64,000 bases of DNA from Bordetella genomosp. 10 (GTDB taxonomy: Bacteria > Pseudomonadota > Gammaproteobacteria > Burkholderiales > Burkholderiaceae_B). The DNA is taken from positions 1,426,001 to 1,490,000 of the forward strand of contig NZ_NEVM01000002.1 of NCBI RefSeq assembly GCF_002261225.1, given 5' to 3'. The translations under genes and the position numbers were made by a program. Numbering within the stretch: position 1 is the first letter of the stretch; each line of letters opens with the position of its first letter. The notes under the pieces were generated by a model that had not been told where the DNA came from, made no database searches, and worked only from the letters and a program-made list of their open reading frames with translations. Shown one piece after another: positions 41,925 through 50,643 of this stretch.

Positions 41925-43175
41925 TTGGTCACCCTATCCCGCCACGACCAGGAACTGCTGGACGGCCGCCATGGACCGGCGGCCGCGCTGGCCATGCGCA
42001 TCCTGGTCCGCTGCGCCGGCGTCATGGGCGCCGGCCGCCTGGTCGACATAGAAAGCGCCCACATCGACGGTTGCCTTTATCACGGCCAGACCAGCCTGGA
42101 TTTCGTCGAGCGCCTGGTCGCGGGAGGCGGCCGGGTCGTGGTCCCCACCACCCTGAACGTCGGGTCGGTGGACCTGATCCATCCGGAACTCTTTCGCGGC
42201 GGGGAGGCGCTGCGCCGCGACGCCGAGCGCCTGATGCGGGCGCATCTGGAACTGGGCTGCGAATCGACGTTCACCTGCGCCCCCTACCAGCTCAAGCACC
42301 GGCCCCGCTTCGGGCAGCAGATCGCCTGGGCGGAATCCAACGCCATCGTCTTCGCCAACTCGGTGCTGGGCGCGCGCACCAACCGCTACGGCGACTTCAT
42401 CGACCTCTGCGCCGCGCTGACCGGCCGCGCGCCGTATTGCGGCCTGCACCTGGCGGAAAACCGACTGGGCCAATACCTGTTCCAAGTGGACGATTTCCCC
42501 ACCGACCCCGACGGCCGCGACATCTGGTACGCCGCCCTCGGCCTATGGGTGGGCCGCCATGCCGGCGCGCGCATCCCGGTCATCGAAGGCTTGCCGCCCG
42601 ACACTCGGGAGGATGAACTCAAGGCCTTGGGCGCGGCGGCGGCCTCCAGCGGCGCCATCGCCCTTTTCCATGCCGTCGGCCTGACGCCGGAAGCCGGCAG
42701 CCTGGCGCAGGCCCTGGGCAACCGGCCGCCGAGCCAGCGCATGGCGGTGACGGGCGCCGACCTGCGCGCCATGCGCTACAGCCTGAACCAGGCCCCGCCC
42801 GGCGCCCCGCTCGCCGCCGTCAGCGTCGGCACGCCGCATTTTTCCCTGGACGAATGCGCCCGCCTGGAAGCGCTGCTCGCGCGGCAGCCCGCGCCCCTGC
42901 TGACGGACTTCTACGTCAACACCAGCCGCTACATTCTTTGGGACATGGAAGCCAATGGCCTGGCGGCGCGGTTGCGGCAGGCCGGCGTGCAGTTCGTCAC
43001 CGACACCTGCACCTACCTGACGCCGATCATGCGCGATACCCGGGGCGTGGTGATGACCAACTCCGGCAAATGGGCCCATTACGCACCCGCCAACATCGGC
43101 GTGCAGGTCGCCTACGGCAGCCTGCGCGACTGCATCCGTTCCGCCTGCCTGGGCAAGGTGGCATTCGATGAATGA
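41925..43175 (+). CDS. Aconitase X large (catalytic) subunit
   Basis: 416 residues of the AcnX catalytic domain. GCESTFTCAPYQ (about 107-118), DTCTYLTP (about 365) and the C-terminal RSACLG carry the cysteines expected to hold the iron-sulfur cluster; NSVLGARTNRYGD is the aconitase-like substrate loop. The best-known bacterial two-subunit AcnX is cis-3-hydroxy-L-proline dehydratase. TTG start at 41925 is supported by GGAG nine bases upstream. Overlaps the small subunit by 8 bp. No proline-pathway partner is adjacent, so the substrate is open. Confidence 0.9.
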   Translation: MVTLSRHDQELLDGRHGPAAALAMRILVRCAGVMGAGRLVDIESAHIDGCLYHGQTSLDFVERLVAGGGRVVVPTTLNVGSVDLIHPELFRGGEALRRDAERLMRAHLELGCESTFTCAPYQLKHRPRFGQQIAWAESNAIVFANSVLGARTNRYGDFIDLCAALTGRAPYCGLHLAENRLGQYLFQVDDFPTDPDGRDIWYAALGLWVGRHAGARIPVIEGLPPDTREDELKALGAAAASSGAIALFHAVGLTPEAGSLAQALGNRPPSQRMAVTGADLRAMRYSLNQAPPGAPLAAVSVGTPHFSLDECARLEALLARQPAPLLTDFYVNTSRYILWDMEANGLAARLRQAGVQFVTDTCTYLTPIMRDTRGVVMTNSGKWAHYAPANIGVQVAYGSLRDCIRSACLGKVAFDE

Positions 43176-43611
43176 TAAATATTGGGACGCGGACAGCGTG
43201 GTGCCCGGCGCTGGCGGCGGACCGGTGCGCCTGTTGGACGAACCGCTCAGTTTTTGGGGTGGATACGATGCGGATGCCGGCCGTATCGTCGAAGCGCGCC
43301 ATCCGCAGTACGGCGCTACCCTGGCCGGCGCGACCTTGCTGATGGCCCGCGCCAAGGGATCGAGCAGCAGTAGCAGCGTGCTGGCGGAGGCGATACGCAA
43401 CGGCACGGGGCCGGCGGCCATCGTCATGCGGGAGCGCGACCTGATCGTCGCGCTGGGCTGTATCGTCGCCTCGGAACTCTATGCGGCTCAGGTTCCCATC
43501 GTCACGGTCGATGCCGAAACGTGGCGTTGCCTGGGCGCCCTGCCTCCGGATGCGCGCCTGCGCGTGGAGGCGAATGAAGAAAACGGCCGGATCTACGCTT
43601 CCACCAACTGA
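43168..43611 (+). CDS. Aconitase X small (swivel) subunit
   Basis: 147 residues, the DUF126-type swivel domain. PLSFWGGYDADAGRIVEARHPQYG at the N-terminus and the GSSSSSSVLAEAI serine-rich loop (about 70-82) are the family signature. It supplies part of the active site to the large subunit. Its start overlaps the large-subunit stop and its own stop overlaps the convergent GAF gene by 19 bp. Confidence 0.92.
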   Translation: MNDKYWDADSVVPGAGGGPVRLLDEPLSFWGGYDADAGRIVEARHPQYGATLAGATLLMARAKGSSSSSSVLAEAIRNGTGPAAIVMRERDLIVALGCIVASELYAAQVPIVTVDAETWRCLGALPPDARLRVEANEENGRIYASTN

Positions 43612-44129
43612 CGCGCCGCGGCGAAGGCGGGGGCCAGCATATAGGCGAAAGGCATGGCCAATTGCACGTGCAGGTCGCGGTACCAGCCCTCTTCATGCAT
43701 CAGGCTCAGCATGCCCACCGTCTCGCCCTTCACGACGACCGGCACATTGAGCACCGAAACGCAGCCCAGGCGGGTGATCTCGTCGGGGTGCTCATAGGCC
43801 CAGCGCAAATCATCCGCATCGCAGCCGATGTAGGGCTGCCCGCGGCTGATCACCAGATCGTTCCAGGATGGCGTGCCGGTGGGGTGGTGTCCGCCGGCGG
43901 GATGGACTTGCGGGCGGCTGCTGTACATCCGCACGATCTCGCGCGGCTCCTGCGATACGGCATAGACGGCGAGCAGCTTGTGGCCGACCAATTCGCCCAA
44001 AGCCTTGTCGATCGCCTGGCACACGGATTCGGCCTCGCATCGGCGCGCCGCCGCGCACGCCTCATTGAGCAACAACATGGGTCGCGACGGCGCCGACTGC
44101 ACCGTTACGACGTCGTTCATTTCATCCAT
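43593..44129 (-). CDS. GAF-domain protein
   Basis: 178 residues, a single GAF fold: LLNEACAAARRCEAESVCQAI, then VISRGQPYIGCDADDL, LGCVSVLNVPVVVKGETVGMLSLMHEEGWY near the end. No output domain is attached, so it would act as a small-molecule sensor or binding protein. Tail-to-tail overlap of 19 bp with aconitase X makes mutual antisense interference possible. GGGGG precedes ATG 44129. Free-standing GAF proteins beside AcnX may sense its substrate; this is inference. Confidence 0.85.
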   Translation of the reverse strand: MDEMNDVVTVQSAPSRPMLLLNEACAAARRCEAESVCQAIDKALGELVGHKLLAVYAVSQEPREIVRMYSSRPQVHPAGGHHPTGTPSWNDLVISRGQPYIGCDADDLRWAYEHPDEITRLGCVSVLNVPVVVKGETVGMLSLMHEEGWYRDLHVQLAMPFAYMLAPAFAAARQLVEA

Positions 44130-44518
44130 GGCTTACCCCCAACCCTTGAAACTTTCAACCGCCTGGCAGGATTTCCGCCATGGTCGTGTGCCGTGATGCC
44201 GAACCGGCGATTACCGCCCCTGCGCCGCGGATCCCGCCGCGCCAGCGCGATTGAAGACGCGCACATGCAAGATCGGTCAGGATATAACGCCACCGTGCGG
44301 GCCGCCAGCCAAGCGTGAAAATAAGTTACATAACTTATACCTGGCCAAACTTGTCAGCACGGACCGTGCCTGCATTTCGGCGGCTTGCGTTCTCGGACTT
44401 GGGGCTCGCCGCCGCCCGGACTTTGGCTCGGGATCGCCGGATCGAATAACTCGTCGATGAGTCGAAACGGGCCATAAGCGGCCCAATAACAGGGCGCGCT
44501 GGCGCTATTTCGCTATTT
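44130..44518. other. 389-bp intergenic region with a perfect 18-bp palindrome
   Basis: No gene supported. Contains ATAAGTTACATAACTTAT (44321-44338) and a small GGGCC / GGCCC hairpin (44469-44484) close to the end of the ParB-like gene. The palindrome lies about 190 bp upstream of the leftward GAF gene. Confidence 0.6.
44321..44338. promoter_or_regulatory. Perfect palindrome ATAAGTTACATAACTTAT
   Basis: Two 8-bp arms ATAAGTTA and TAACTTAT around CA, an AT-rich perfect dyad in GC-rich DNA. Such sites usually bind a dimeric repressor of the MarR, TetR or GntR type, but no such gene is adjacent. It could drive the GAF gene to the left. Confidence 0.55.
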
Positions 44519-45508
44519 TCATGCCCCACCCTCGCCGCGCGCCTGGGCCAAGGCGATGGTCAGTTGCTGCACCTTTTTCTTCAACTGGTCGCGCTCATCC
44601 TTGAGGTCCGCGATTTCACACATCAAGTTGTGGATTTGCAACTGCTCGGGGGTCGCGTCGGCAGGCGGTTCCGGCAGATCGGGCCGGGGCGGCTTGGCGG
44701 GCGCGCGCGCTTCCCTCACCTGCCGCGCGGCGGCGCGCAGCTCCTTCTTGCCGCCGGCCACGGCCGCGACCTGGTCCTGGGCCGGCAAGGAGGCCACCGC
44801 GGCGGCCGCGTTGATCGAAATCACGCCTGACTTGATGGCGTCCACCAGCTCGGGCGCGGCGCTTTTCTGGATCTTCTCGATTTGCGTCAGCGTCGCGGGC
44901 GTCACGCGCGCGACCCGGGCGGCCGTCTGCCGGTTCCAGGGCGGCTCGTCATCGGCGGCGGCGCCATCCTGGCCGGCCGGGTCTCCGGCGTGCGTGCCGT
45001 CATCGGCGGCCGCCGCGCCGGCGGCAAATCGGGCGTCGGGCGCCGCCTCGCCAGCCTGTCCGGCCGTGGAGACATTACCCGGAATATCGCTTCCATCCTG
45101 GCTGCCCGGCGCCGTGAGGTTCCCGGCCGCCATCCCTTCGGCGCCCTCGGACTCCGCCGCCCGGCGAGCCTGGGCGCGCACGCGGCGCAGCGCCATGATC
45201 TCCTTCTTGCGCAAGGCCATCAGCCCGCGCTGGAAATCCGACACGCTGCGCCGGCCCAGTTGATTGTCGATCATCCACAAATGGACGTCTTCCAGGCTCT
45301 GGAAGCGGGAATTCTGCACCGTATTGAACGGAATTCCGTGTTTCCGGCAGATCTCGTAGCGATTGTGCCCATCCACCAGCACATCGCCCCACAGCACCAA
45401 TGCGTCGCGGCATCCTTCCGCTAGCAGACTGCGCTCCAGCGCCGCGTATTCGTCCTCGGTCAAGGGATCGATATACGCGCGCAGGTCTTCGTTAATAGTG
45501 ATCGACAT
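44519..45508 (-). CDS. Solitary ParB/Srx-fold DNA-binding protein
   Basis: 329 residues. The N-terminal ParB-like domain (about 1-105) has DPLTEDEYAALERSLLAEG, the VDGHNRYEICRKHG motif and WMIDNQLGRRS. An Ala/Gly/Asp-rich linker (about 120-185) leads to a helix-turn-helix region NRQTAARVARVTPATLTQIEKIQ, and a C-terminal coiled coil (DLKDERDQLKKKVQQL) closes it. Such proteins occur on plasmids and integrative elements. No parA, integrase or replication gene is near. ATG 45506-45508 chosen as the first ATG; the frame is open six codons more. Confidence 0.85.
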   Translation of the reverse strand: MSITINEDLRAYIDPLTEDEYAALERSLLAEGCRDALVLWGDVLVDGHNRYEICRKHGIPFNTVQNSRFQSLEDVHLWMIDNQLGRRSVSDFQRGLMALRKKEIMALRRVRAQARRAAESEGAEGMAAGNLTAPGSQDGSDIPGNVSTAGQAGEAAPDARFAAGAAAADDGTHAGDPAGQDGAAADDEPPWNRQTAARVARVTPATLTQIEKIQKSAAPELVDAIKSGVISINAAAAVASLPAQDQVAAVAGGKKELRAAARQVREARAPAKPPRPDLPEPPADATPEQLQIHNLMCEIADLKDERDQLKKKVQQLTIALAQARGEGGA

Positions 45509-45574
45509 GAAAAACGGCCAGGCCAACTCGGTAAAGGGCGTAAGTGTACGATCCCTGGCCCCCTGGCCGGGGCC

Positions 45575-45597
45575 GGCCGCGCCATGCAGGCGCGGCC
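45575..45597. terminator. Perfect GC hairpin downstream of the lipoprotein gene
   Basis: GGCCGCGCC (45575-45583) pairs with GGCGCGGCC (45589-45597) around loop ATGCA, 17 bp after the lipoprotein stop. No T-tract; termination is suggested by position only. Confidence 0.45.
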
Positions 45598-45613
45598 CCT
45601 CATTCCCGAACCG

Positions 45614-46417
45614 TCATGGCGTTGCACCATCCGCCGGCTTGGCGGTCGCGTCGGACGACGAACCAGCGCCGGCATCCGCACCTTGATTCGCCTGGTCCTT
45701 GGCGGCCTGGTCCTTCGCGGCCTGGTCCTTCGCGGCCTGGTCCTTGGCCGCTTGATCCTTGGCTGCCTGATCCTTGGCTGCCTGATCCTTGGCCGCCTGA
45801 TCCTTCGCCGCCTGATCCTTGGCCGCCTGATCCTTCGCCGCTTGATCCTTGGCTGCCTGGCCCTGCGCCACGTTCCCCGCCGGCGCCGGCTTGGGCATGT
45901 AGCGGGCCATCAAATCGAAGAAATTGTCATAGAAATCAGGCGAATCGATGGTCTCGCTGGCGATCTTGGTCAATGAATCATCGGACGACCCGAACGGCAT
46001 CGACACCGATCCCAGCACGCTGAGCCCGACACCCGCGGACGTACTGTTCTTCTTGATGATGTAGTGATCCTGCACCGCGTTCACGAACGTCGTGCTGTGC
46101 TGTCCATCCCTGCCGTCCGTCGCGCACACCACGTGCATCGACAACTGGGTGTGTTTTTGATCCGGCTCCTGGAAGTTCTTGCTGGCGTCCACGCCATCGT
46201 CCTTGACCTTATCGATCGTATAGCCCTGGCTCAGCAGCGCGCGCCGCGCCGCCTCGCAGGCATCCTTGCCGGAAACGGCATAGTCCCGCGTATAGGTCCC
46301 CTTATCGCTGAACGTCTCAGCGTACTTCGGCCTATCCGACGCGCATCCCGCCAGCAGCAAAACCGTGCAGGCCGAGGCCAGCGCGGCGCCGCGCAAGTAT
46401 GGGGTCGCAGTAGACAT
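45614..46417 (-). CDS. DUF2242-like lipoprotein with (AAKDQ)11 tail
   Basis: 267 residues. Lipoprotein signal TVLLLAGC with the lipidated Cys at about residue 25. The folded part (about 30-180) resembles DUF2242 proteins (YAVSGKDACEAARRALLSQGYTID). From about 188 the chain is eleven copies of the pentapeptide AAKDQ, then a Ser/Ala/Asp tail. The repeat is charged, would form a long helix, and is the kind of stretch that slips in number between strains. Outer-membrane or periplasmic; function unknown. Confidence 0.87.
   Translation of the reverse strand: MSTATPYLRGAALASACTVLLLAGCASDRPKYAETFSDKGTYTRDYAVSGKDACEAARRALLSQGYTIDKVKDDGVDASKNFQEPDQKHTQLSMHVVCATDGRDGQHSTTFVNAVQDHYIIKKNSTSAGVGLSVLGSVSMPFGSSDDSLTKIASETIDSPDFYDNFFDLMARYMPKPAPAGNVAQGQAAKDQAAKDQAAKDQAAKDQAAKDQAAKDQAAKDQAAKDQAAKDQAAKDQAAKDQANQGADAGAGSSSDATAKPADGATP
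45694..45858 (-). repeat. 15-bp minisatellite, 11 units, coding (AAKDQ)n
   Basis: Eleven head-to-tail 15-bp units (165 bp) inside the lipoprotein gene. Synonymous differences between units (for example TCCTTGGC against TCCTTCGC) show the protein repeat is kept while the DNA has drifted, so the array is not brand new. Length is a multiple of 3, so copy-number change keeps the frame. Confidence 0.92.
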
Positions 46418-46720
46418 AAGATTCAGATCTCCTTTACCGTCGACGCCGCCATTCGGCAGGGAGAGCGCGACGGGGTAAATAAAGATCTAATGAACCATGC
46501 TTTCCCGCGCCAAAGTCTGCAAAAAAGTCAAAAAATGTAGCGCGGACATCCCCGGCCGCCCAATGATCGTGCTTCCCCAGGGAAAACCGGACATCGGGCA
46601 TGGACACGAGACCCGGCGTGGTTGGCTTCTTCGGCCGGCCGACCCGCCACGCGCACGGCCGCAACGGTCGGCCAACCGAAACCGGCCCGGACGCGGCCAG
46701 ACGTGCAGCCAAATGCGCGG
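46418..46720. other. 303-bp intergenic region with a GC inverted repeat
   Basis: No gene supported. Holds the leftward lipoprotein promoter region and, downstream of the Bug gene, an inverted repeat GGCCGACC (46637-46644) / GGTCGGCC (46666-46673) that could end Bug transcription. Confidence 0.6.
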
Positions 46721-47719
46721 TCAGTGGACGACGCTCATCCCGCGATACCGCAGGATTTCCGACCAGGCTGCCGTGTCCTTGGCGATGCGATCTTCAAGAC
46801 CCTCGGGCGACGCTGCCGAGGCAGGCAGGACGGCGTAGCCCAGTTCCGACAGGTTTTGCCGGACCTCGGCCATCCCCAGCACCGTATTCAAGGACCGATT
46901 CAGGCGGGAGATGACCTCATCCGGCGTTCCCTTCGGCGCCAGGAAGGCATACCAACTGGGTATCGCCGCGCTGGAGAAACCGAAGGTCCCGATATTGGGA
47001 ACATCCGCGAGTTGATCGAATTTTCCTTCTGAAACAACCGCCATGACGCGCACGCGGTCGGCCTGTATGTGAGGCAACAGCCCCACGACGCTGGAAACAT
47101 AGAAATCGACCCTGCCCTCCATCAGGTCCGCCAGCGCCTGCGCGTTCTGCTTATAGGGCACGTGGATCAACTGCACGCCCGCCGTGGCCTGCATGGCGTC
47201 GCACAGGAAATCGCCCACGGAACCGCTTCCGCCGCTGGCGCAGCGCAACGCTTCCTTCCTGCGCTTCGCCATCCTGATGACCTCATCCAGCGTGGCGCCC
47301 GGGACATGCTTGCCCATGATGAGCACAACGGGCACGCCCGTGGCCATGCCGATCGGCGCCATGTCTTTCAACAGATTCACTTCGCCCTGCCCGTACATCA
47401 GCTCGCGCAGGATCAGCGAGCTTCCCGCCAAATACACCGTATAGCCATCCGGGGCGGCGCGCATGACCGACAAGGCGGCCAATGCGCCCGTGGCCCCGGG
47501 CTTGTTCTCGACGACGACCTTTTGCCGCAGATCGTCCGACATATAGCGGCTCAAGTGACGAGCAAGCAGGTCGACGCTGCTGCCGGGCGCCCCGCCGACC
47601 ACCAGCGTGATGGGCCGCCGCGGATATCCCTCGGCTTCCAGATTCGAAGACATTCCCATCATCGGTATCATTCCTCCTGCCATGGCCAACACGGCCAGTT
47701 TCACTTTTCCCATGCGCAT
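46721..47719 (-). CDS. Bug-family (TctC-like) solute-binding receptor
   Basis: About 332 residues, Sec-type signal (VKLAVLAMAGGMIPMMGMSS). Mature start PITLVVGGAPGSSVDLLARHL and central IHVPYKQNAQALADLMEG fit the family, but the usual GG after VP is altered and the receptor is divergent from the other four in the window. ATG 47717-47719 with GGAG seven bases upstream was preferred over the longer open frame. Stands alone. Confidence 0.9.
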   Translation of the reverse strand: MRMGKVKLAVLAMAGGMIPMMGMSSNLEAEGYPRRPITLVVGGAPGSSVDLLARHLSRYMSDDLRQKVVVENKPGATGALAALSVMRAAPDGYTVYLAGSSLILRELMYGQGEVNLLKDMAPIGMATGVPVVLIMGKHVPGATLDEVIRMAKRRKEALRCASGGSGSVGDFLCDAMQATAGVQLIHVPYKQNAQALADLMEGRVDFYVSSVVGLLPHIQADRVRVMAVVSEGKFDQLADVPNIGTFGFSSAAIPSWYAFLAPKGTPDEVISRLNRSLNTVLGMAEVRQNLSELGYAVLPASAASPEGLEDRIAKDTAAWSEILRYRGMSVVH

Positions 47720-47856
47720 CCTCAGTCTCCAATAAATAGAACGAGAACTGGCTGCCGCCAGAACACGCGTCAGCAGTGGCATGGGTGCGCGAGGCGATGA
47801 AGTGGTTCCGACGACGCCGCGAAACGCCTATCTGATGATCTCCTGCAAGAGGCGTA

Positions 47857-47888
47857 AAAAAGGCGGCACCAGCCGGCGCCGCCTTTTT
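47857..47888. terminator. Bidirectional Rho-independent terminator after amn
   Basis: AAAAAGGCGGC (47857-47867) pairs perfectly with GCCGCCTTTTT (47878-47888), a GC stem flanked by A and T runs so it works in both directions. It lies 33 bp past the amn stop and 138 bp upstream of the Bug start. Confidence 0.9.
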
Positions 47889-47920
47889 CAAGACGATGAC
47901 AGTAAAACTGGACGAGAAGA

Positions 47921-49390
47921 CTACTGGAACGCCGTCTCGATGAAACTGCGCAGCTTGCGGGAGTGCAGGCGTTCCGGCGGCATTTCCCGCAGGCGCTCCA
48001 ATGCCCGCATGCCGATCTGCAGATGCTGTCCTACCTGGCGCCGGTAGAACTCGGTGGCCATTCCGGGCAGTTTCAGCTCGCCATGCAGCGGCTTGTCGGA
48101 AACGCACAGGAGCGTGCCGTACGGGACCCGGAAGCGGAAACCGTTGGCGGCGATCGTCGCCGATTCCATGTCCAGCGCGATCGCGCGGGATTGCGCGAAG
48201 CGCTGCACGGGCTCCAAATGATCGCGCAGCTCCCAGTTCCGGTTGTCGATGGTGGCCACGGTCCCCGTGCGCATGATGCGCTTCAACTCCCAACCGGACA
48301 GGCCCGCTACCTCTTCCACGGCCTGCTCCAGCGCGACCTGCACCTCCGCCAGCGGCGGCACCGGCACCCATGTCGGCAAATCGGCGTCCAGCACGTGGTC
48401 TTCGCGCACGTATCCATGCGCCAGCACGTAGTCCCCCAGGCGCTGCGAGGTCCGCAACCCCGCGCAATGCCCCAGCATCAGCCACGCATGCGGGCGCAGC
48501 ACGGCAATATGGTCCGTGATCGTCTTCGCGTTCGACGGTCCCACGCCGATATTGACCAGCGTGATGCCGGAATTGCCTGGCCGCACCAGATGATAGGCGG
48601 GCATCTGCGGCAGCCGCGCCGGGCCGGCGCCCGCGTTCTCCGCCGCCGCCTGCCCCCGCGGCGTCACCCGGTTGCCGGGCTCCACCAGGGCCTCGTAGCC
48701 CCCGGCCTCGTCGGCCAACAAGGCCCGCGCCCGCGCGCAGAACTCGTCCACGTAGAACTGGTAGTTCGTGAACAGCACGAAGTTCTGGAAATCGGCCGGC
48801 TTGCTGGCCGTATAGTGCTGCAACCGATGCAGCGAATAATCGATGCGCGGCGCCGTGAACGGCCCCAGCGGACGCGGTTCGTGCTCGCGCCCATGCCATG
48901 TGCCGTTGACGATCGCATCGTCGGTGATCGCCAGATCCGGCACGTCGAAGATATCCCGCAGCGGCCGCGTCAAGGCCTCGATCCTGCTGCCGTCCACATA
49001 CGCCCCGTCGGGAAACGCGAAATGCAGGGGAATGGGCACGTTCGATTCGCCGACCTCGACCGGCACGCGATGATTCTGCAAGAGCTGCCCTATCTGCTCC
49101 AGCAGGTAATGCTTGAACAGCGCCGGCTGCGTGATGGTGGTCTGGTATACCCCCGGCTCGGCCACGTGGCCATACGACAGGCGCGTATCGATCGCGTCGT
49201 ACGTGTGCACGGCGATGCGGATGGAGGGATAGCAGGCCCGCACCCGCCCCTGCAACGCCTCGCCGCGCGTCACGCGCTCCAGCGCCTCGCGCAGGAAAGC
49301 GGTATTGCGATCGTAAATGGCGATCAAGCGCTCGACCGCGGCTTCGGCGCTGTCGAACAATTCAAAAGGCATGAAATCCGGTCTGACCAT
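47921..49390 (-). CDS. amn: AMP nucleosidase
   Basis: About 489 residues (E. coli Amn is 484). An N-terminal mixed domain (PFELFDSAEAAVERL) precedes the nucleoside-phosphorylase fold with NSGITLVNIGVGPSNAKT, MLGHCAGLR, and MESATIAANGFRFRVPYGTLLCVSDKP, the base and ribose pocket. It hydrolyses AMP to adenine and ribose 5-phosphate. ATG 49390 was chosen; MPFELF at 49372 is an alternative and neither has a strong ribosome site. Monocistronic, followed by a clear terminator. Confidence 0.94.
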   Translation of the reverse strand: MVRPDFMPFELFDSAEAAVERLIAIYDRNTAFLREALERVTRGEALQGRVRACYPSIRIAVHTYDAIDTRLSYGHVAEPGVYQTTITQPALFKHYLLEQIGQLLQNHRVPVEVGESNVPIPLHFAFPDGAYVDGSRIEALTRPLRDIFDVPDLAITDDAIVNGTWHGREHEPRPLGPFTAPRIDYSLHRLQHYTASKPADFQNFVLFTNYQFYVDEFCARARALLADEAGGYEALVEPGNRVTPRGQAAAENAGAGPARLPQMPAYHLVRPGNSGITLVNIGVGPSNAKTITDHIAVLRPHAWLMLGHCAGLRTSQRLGDYVLAHGYVREDHVLDADLPTWVPVPPLAEVQVALEQAVEEVAGLSGWELKRIMRTGTVATIDNRNWELRDHLEPVQRFAQSRAIALDMESATIAANGFRFRVPYGTLLCVSDKPLHGELKLPGMATEFYRRQVGQHLQIGMRALERLREMPPERLHSRKLRSFIETAFQ

Positions 49391-49521
49391 GATGGAACGC
49401 CGCTGCTGGAATGATGGACGGTCACGGGGACGCCACGCCGCGCGCGGCGCCCTCATGATTTGCAGGCATTATGCCGCAGCCGCATTGCAACGGCCCGCGC
49501 CAGGGACAGGACGGGCCGCGC

Positions 49522-50643
49522 CTATTTTTGCGCCGTCTTGCTGCCGTCCTTGTGCCAGGCGTAGACGTCGAAGGCGAAGTCGGTCAGGTCGCCCTGCTTG
49601 TTCCACGCCACCTTGCCGATCGGCGTATCGAAGCTGTGCGCGTGCAGATAGGCGGCCACCTTGGCCGGATCGGTGGAATTGGCGCCCTTGATACCCTCGG
49701 CGATCACCTGCACCGCCGCATAGGCGGGCAATTGGAAAGCGCCGCTGCCGTCGCGCTTCTTGTCGGCGAAGGCCTTCACCACCGCGGCATTGGCCGGGTT
49801 GTGCGCGAAATCCGCCGGCAGCGTCAGCAGCATGCCCTCCACCGCGTCGCCCGCGATAGCATTGATGTCCGGATTGCCCACGCCCTCGGGCCCCACGAAG
49901 CGCGCCTTCAGGCCCTGTTCGGCGGCTTGCCGCAGCAGCAGGCCCATTTCCGGGTGGTAGCCGCCGAAGTAGACGAAATCCACGCCGGCGGCCTTGAGCT
50001 TGGTGATCACGGCGGAATAGTCGCTGTCGCCGGCATTGATCCCTTCGAACAGGGCGACCGGGATATTGGCCTGGTCCAGCCGCTCCTTGACCGCGGTGGC
50101 GATGCCCTGGCCGTAGGACTGCTTGTCGTGCAGCACGGCGACCTTGGCGGGCTTGACCTTGTCGATGATGTAGCGCGCCGCGGCCGGCCCCTGCTGGTCG
50201 TCGCGCCCGATCGTGCGGAAGACGAAGGTGTAGTTCTTGCGGTCGGTCAGCGCCGGCGCGGTCGCCGAGGGGGTGACCATCACCACGCCCTCGTCGTTAT
50301 AGATGGACGCGGCCGCGATCGAGGCGCCGGAGCAGACCGGGCCGACGACGAAATGGATTTTCTCGTTGACCACGCGATTGGCCGCCACCGGGCCCTGCTT
50401 GGGCTCGCAGGCATCGTCGACGTTGACCGTCTCCAGTTGCCGGCCCAGGACGCCGCCGGCGGCGTTGATCTGTTCCACCGCGGTATCGACGCCCTGCCGC
50501 ACCATATCGCCATACTGCGTCACCGGACCCGTGGTCGGGCCGACCACCGCGATGCGCAGCGCGCCCTGTGCCGATGCCGTGCCGCCGGCCAACATGCCCA
50601 TCGTGACACCCAGGGCCGGGGCGAGTTTTCGCCATGATTGCAT
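49522..50643 (-). CDS. Branched-chain amino acid-type ABC substrate-binding protein
   Basis: 373 residues. Signal peptide ends ASA near 25. IAVVGPTTGPVTQYGDMVRQGVDTAVEQIN is the Liv-type mature start, with DDACEPKQGP, GPVCSGASIAAA and VFRTIGRDDQQGP following. AGGAG precedes ATG 50641-50643; the frame continues upstream through a repeat element without support. No LivH/M/G/F genes lie nearby, so it is an orphan receptor. Binds an amino acid or similar amide or acid. Confidence 0.93.
   Translation of the reverse strand: MQSWRKLAPALGVTMGMLAGGTASAQGALRIAVVGPTTGPVTQYGDMVRQGVDTAVEQINAAGGVLGRQLETVNVDDACEPKQGPVAANRVVNEKIHFVVGPVCSGASIAAASIYNDEGVVMVTPSATAPALTDRKNYTFVFRTIGRDDQQGPAAARYIIDKVKPAKVAVLHDKQSYGQGIATAVKERLDQANIPVALFEGINAGDSDYSAVITKLKAAGVDFVYFGGYHPEMGLLLRQAAEQGLKARFVGPEGVGNPDINAIAGDAVEGMLLTLPADFAHNPANAAVVKAFADKKRDGSGAFQLPAYAAVQVIAEGIKGANSTDPAKVAAYLHAHSFDTPIGKVAWNKQGDLTDFAFDVYAWHKDGSKTAQK

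Noticed and set aside
45694..45858. Repeat array as a possible CRISPR
   Set aside because: Units are 15 bp, contiguous, with no spacers, and encode AAKDQ in frame inside a lipoprotein gene; no cas genes.
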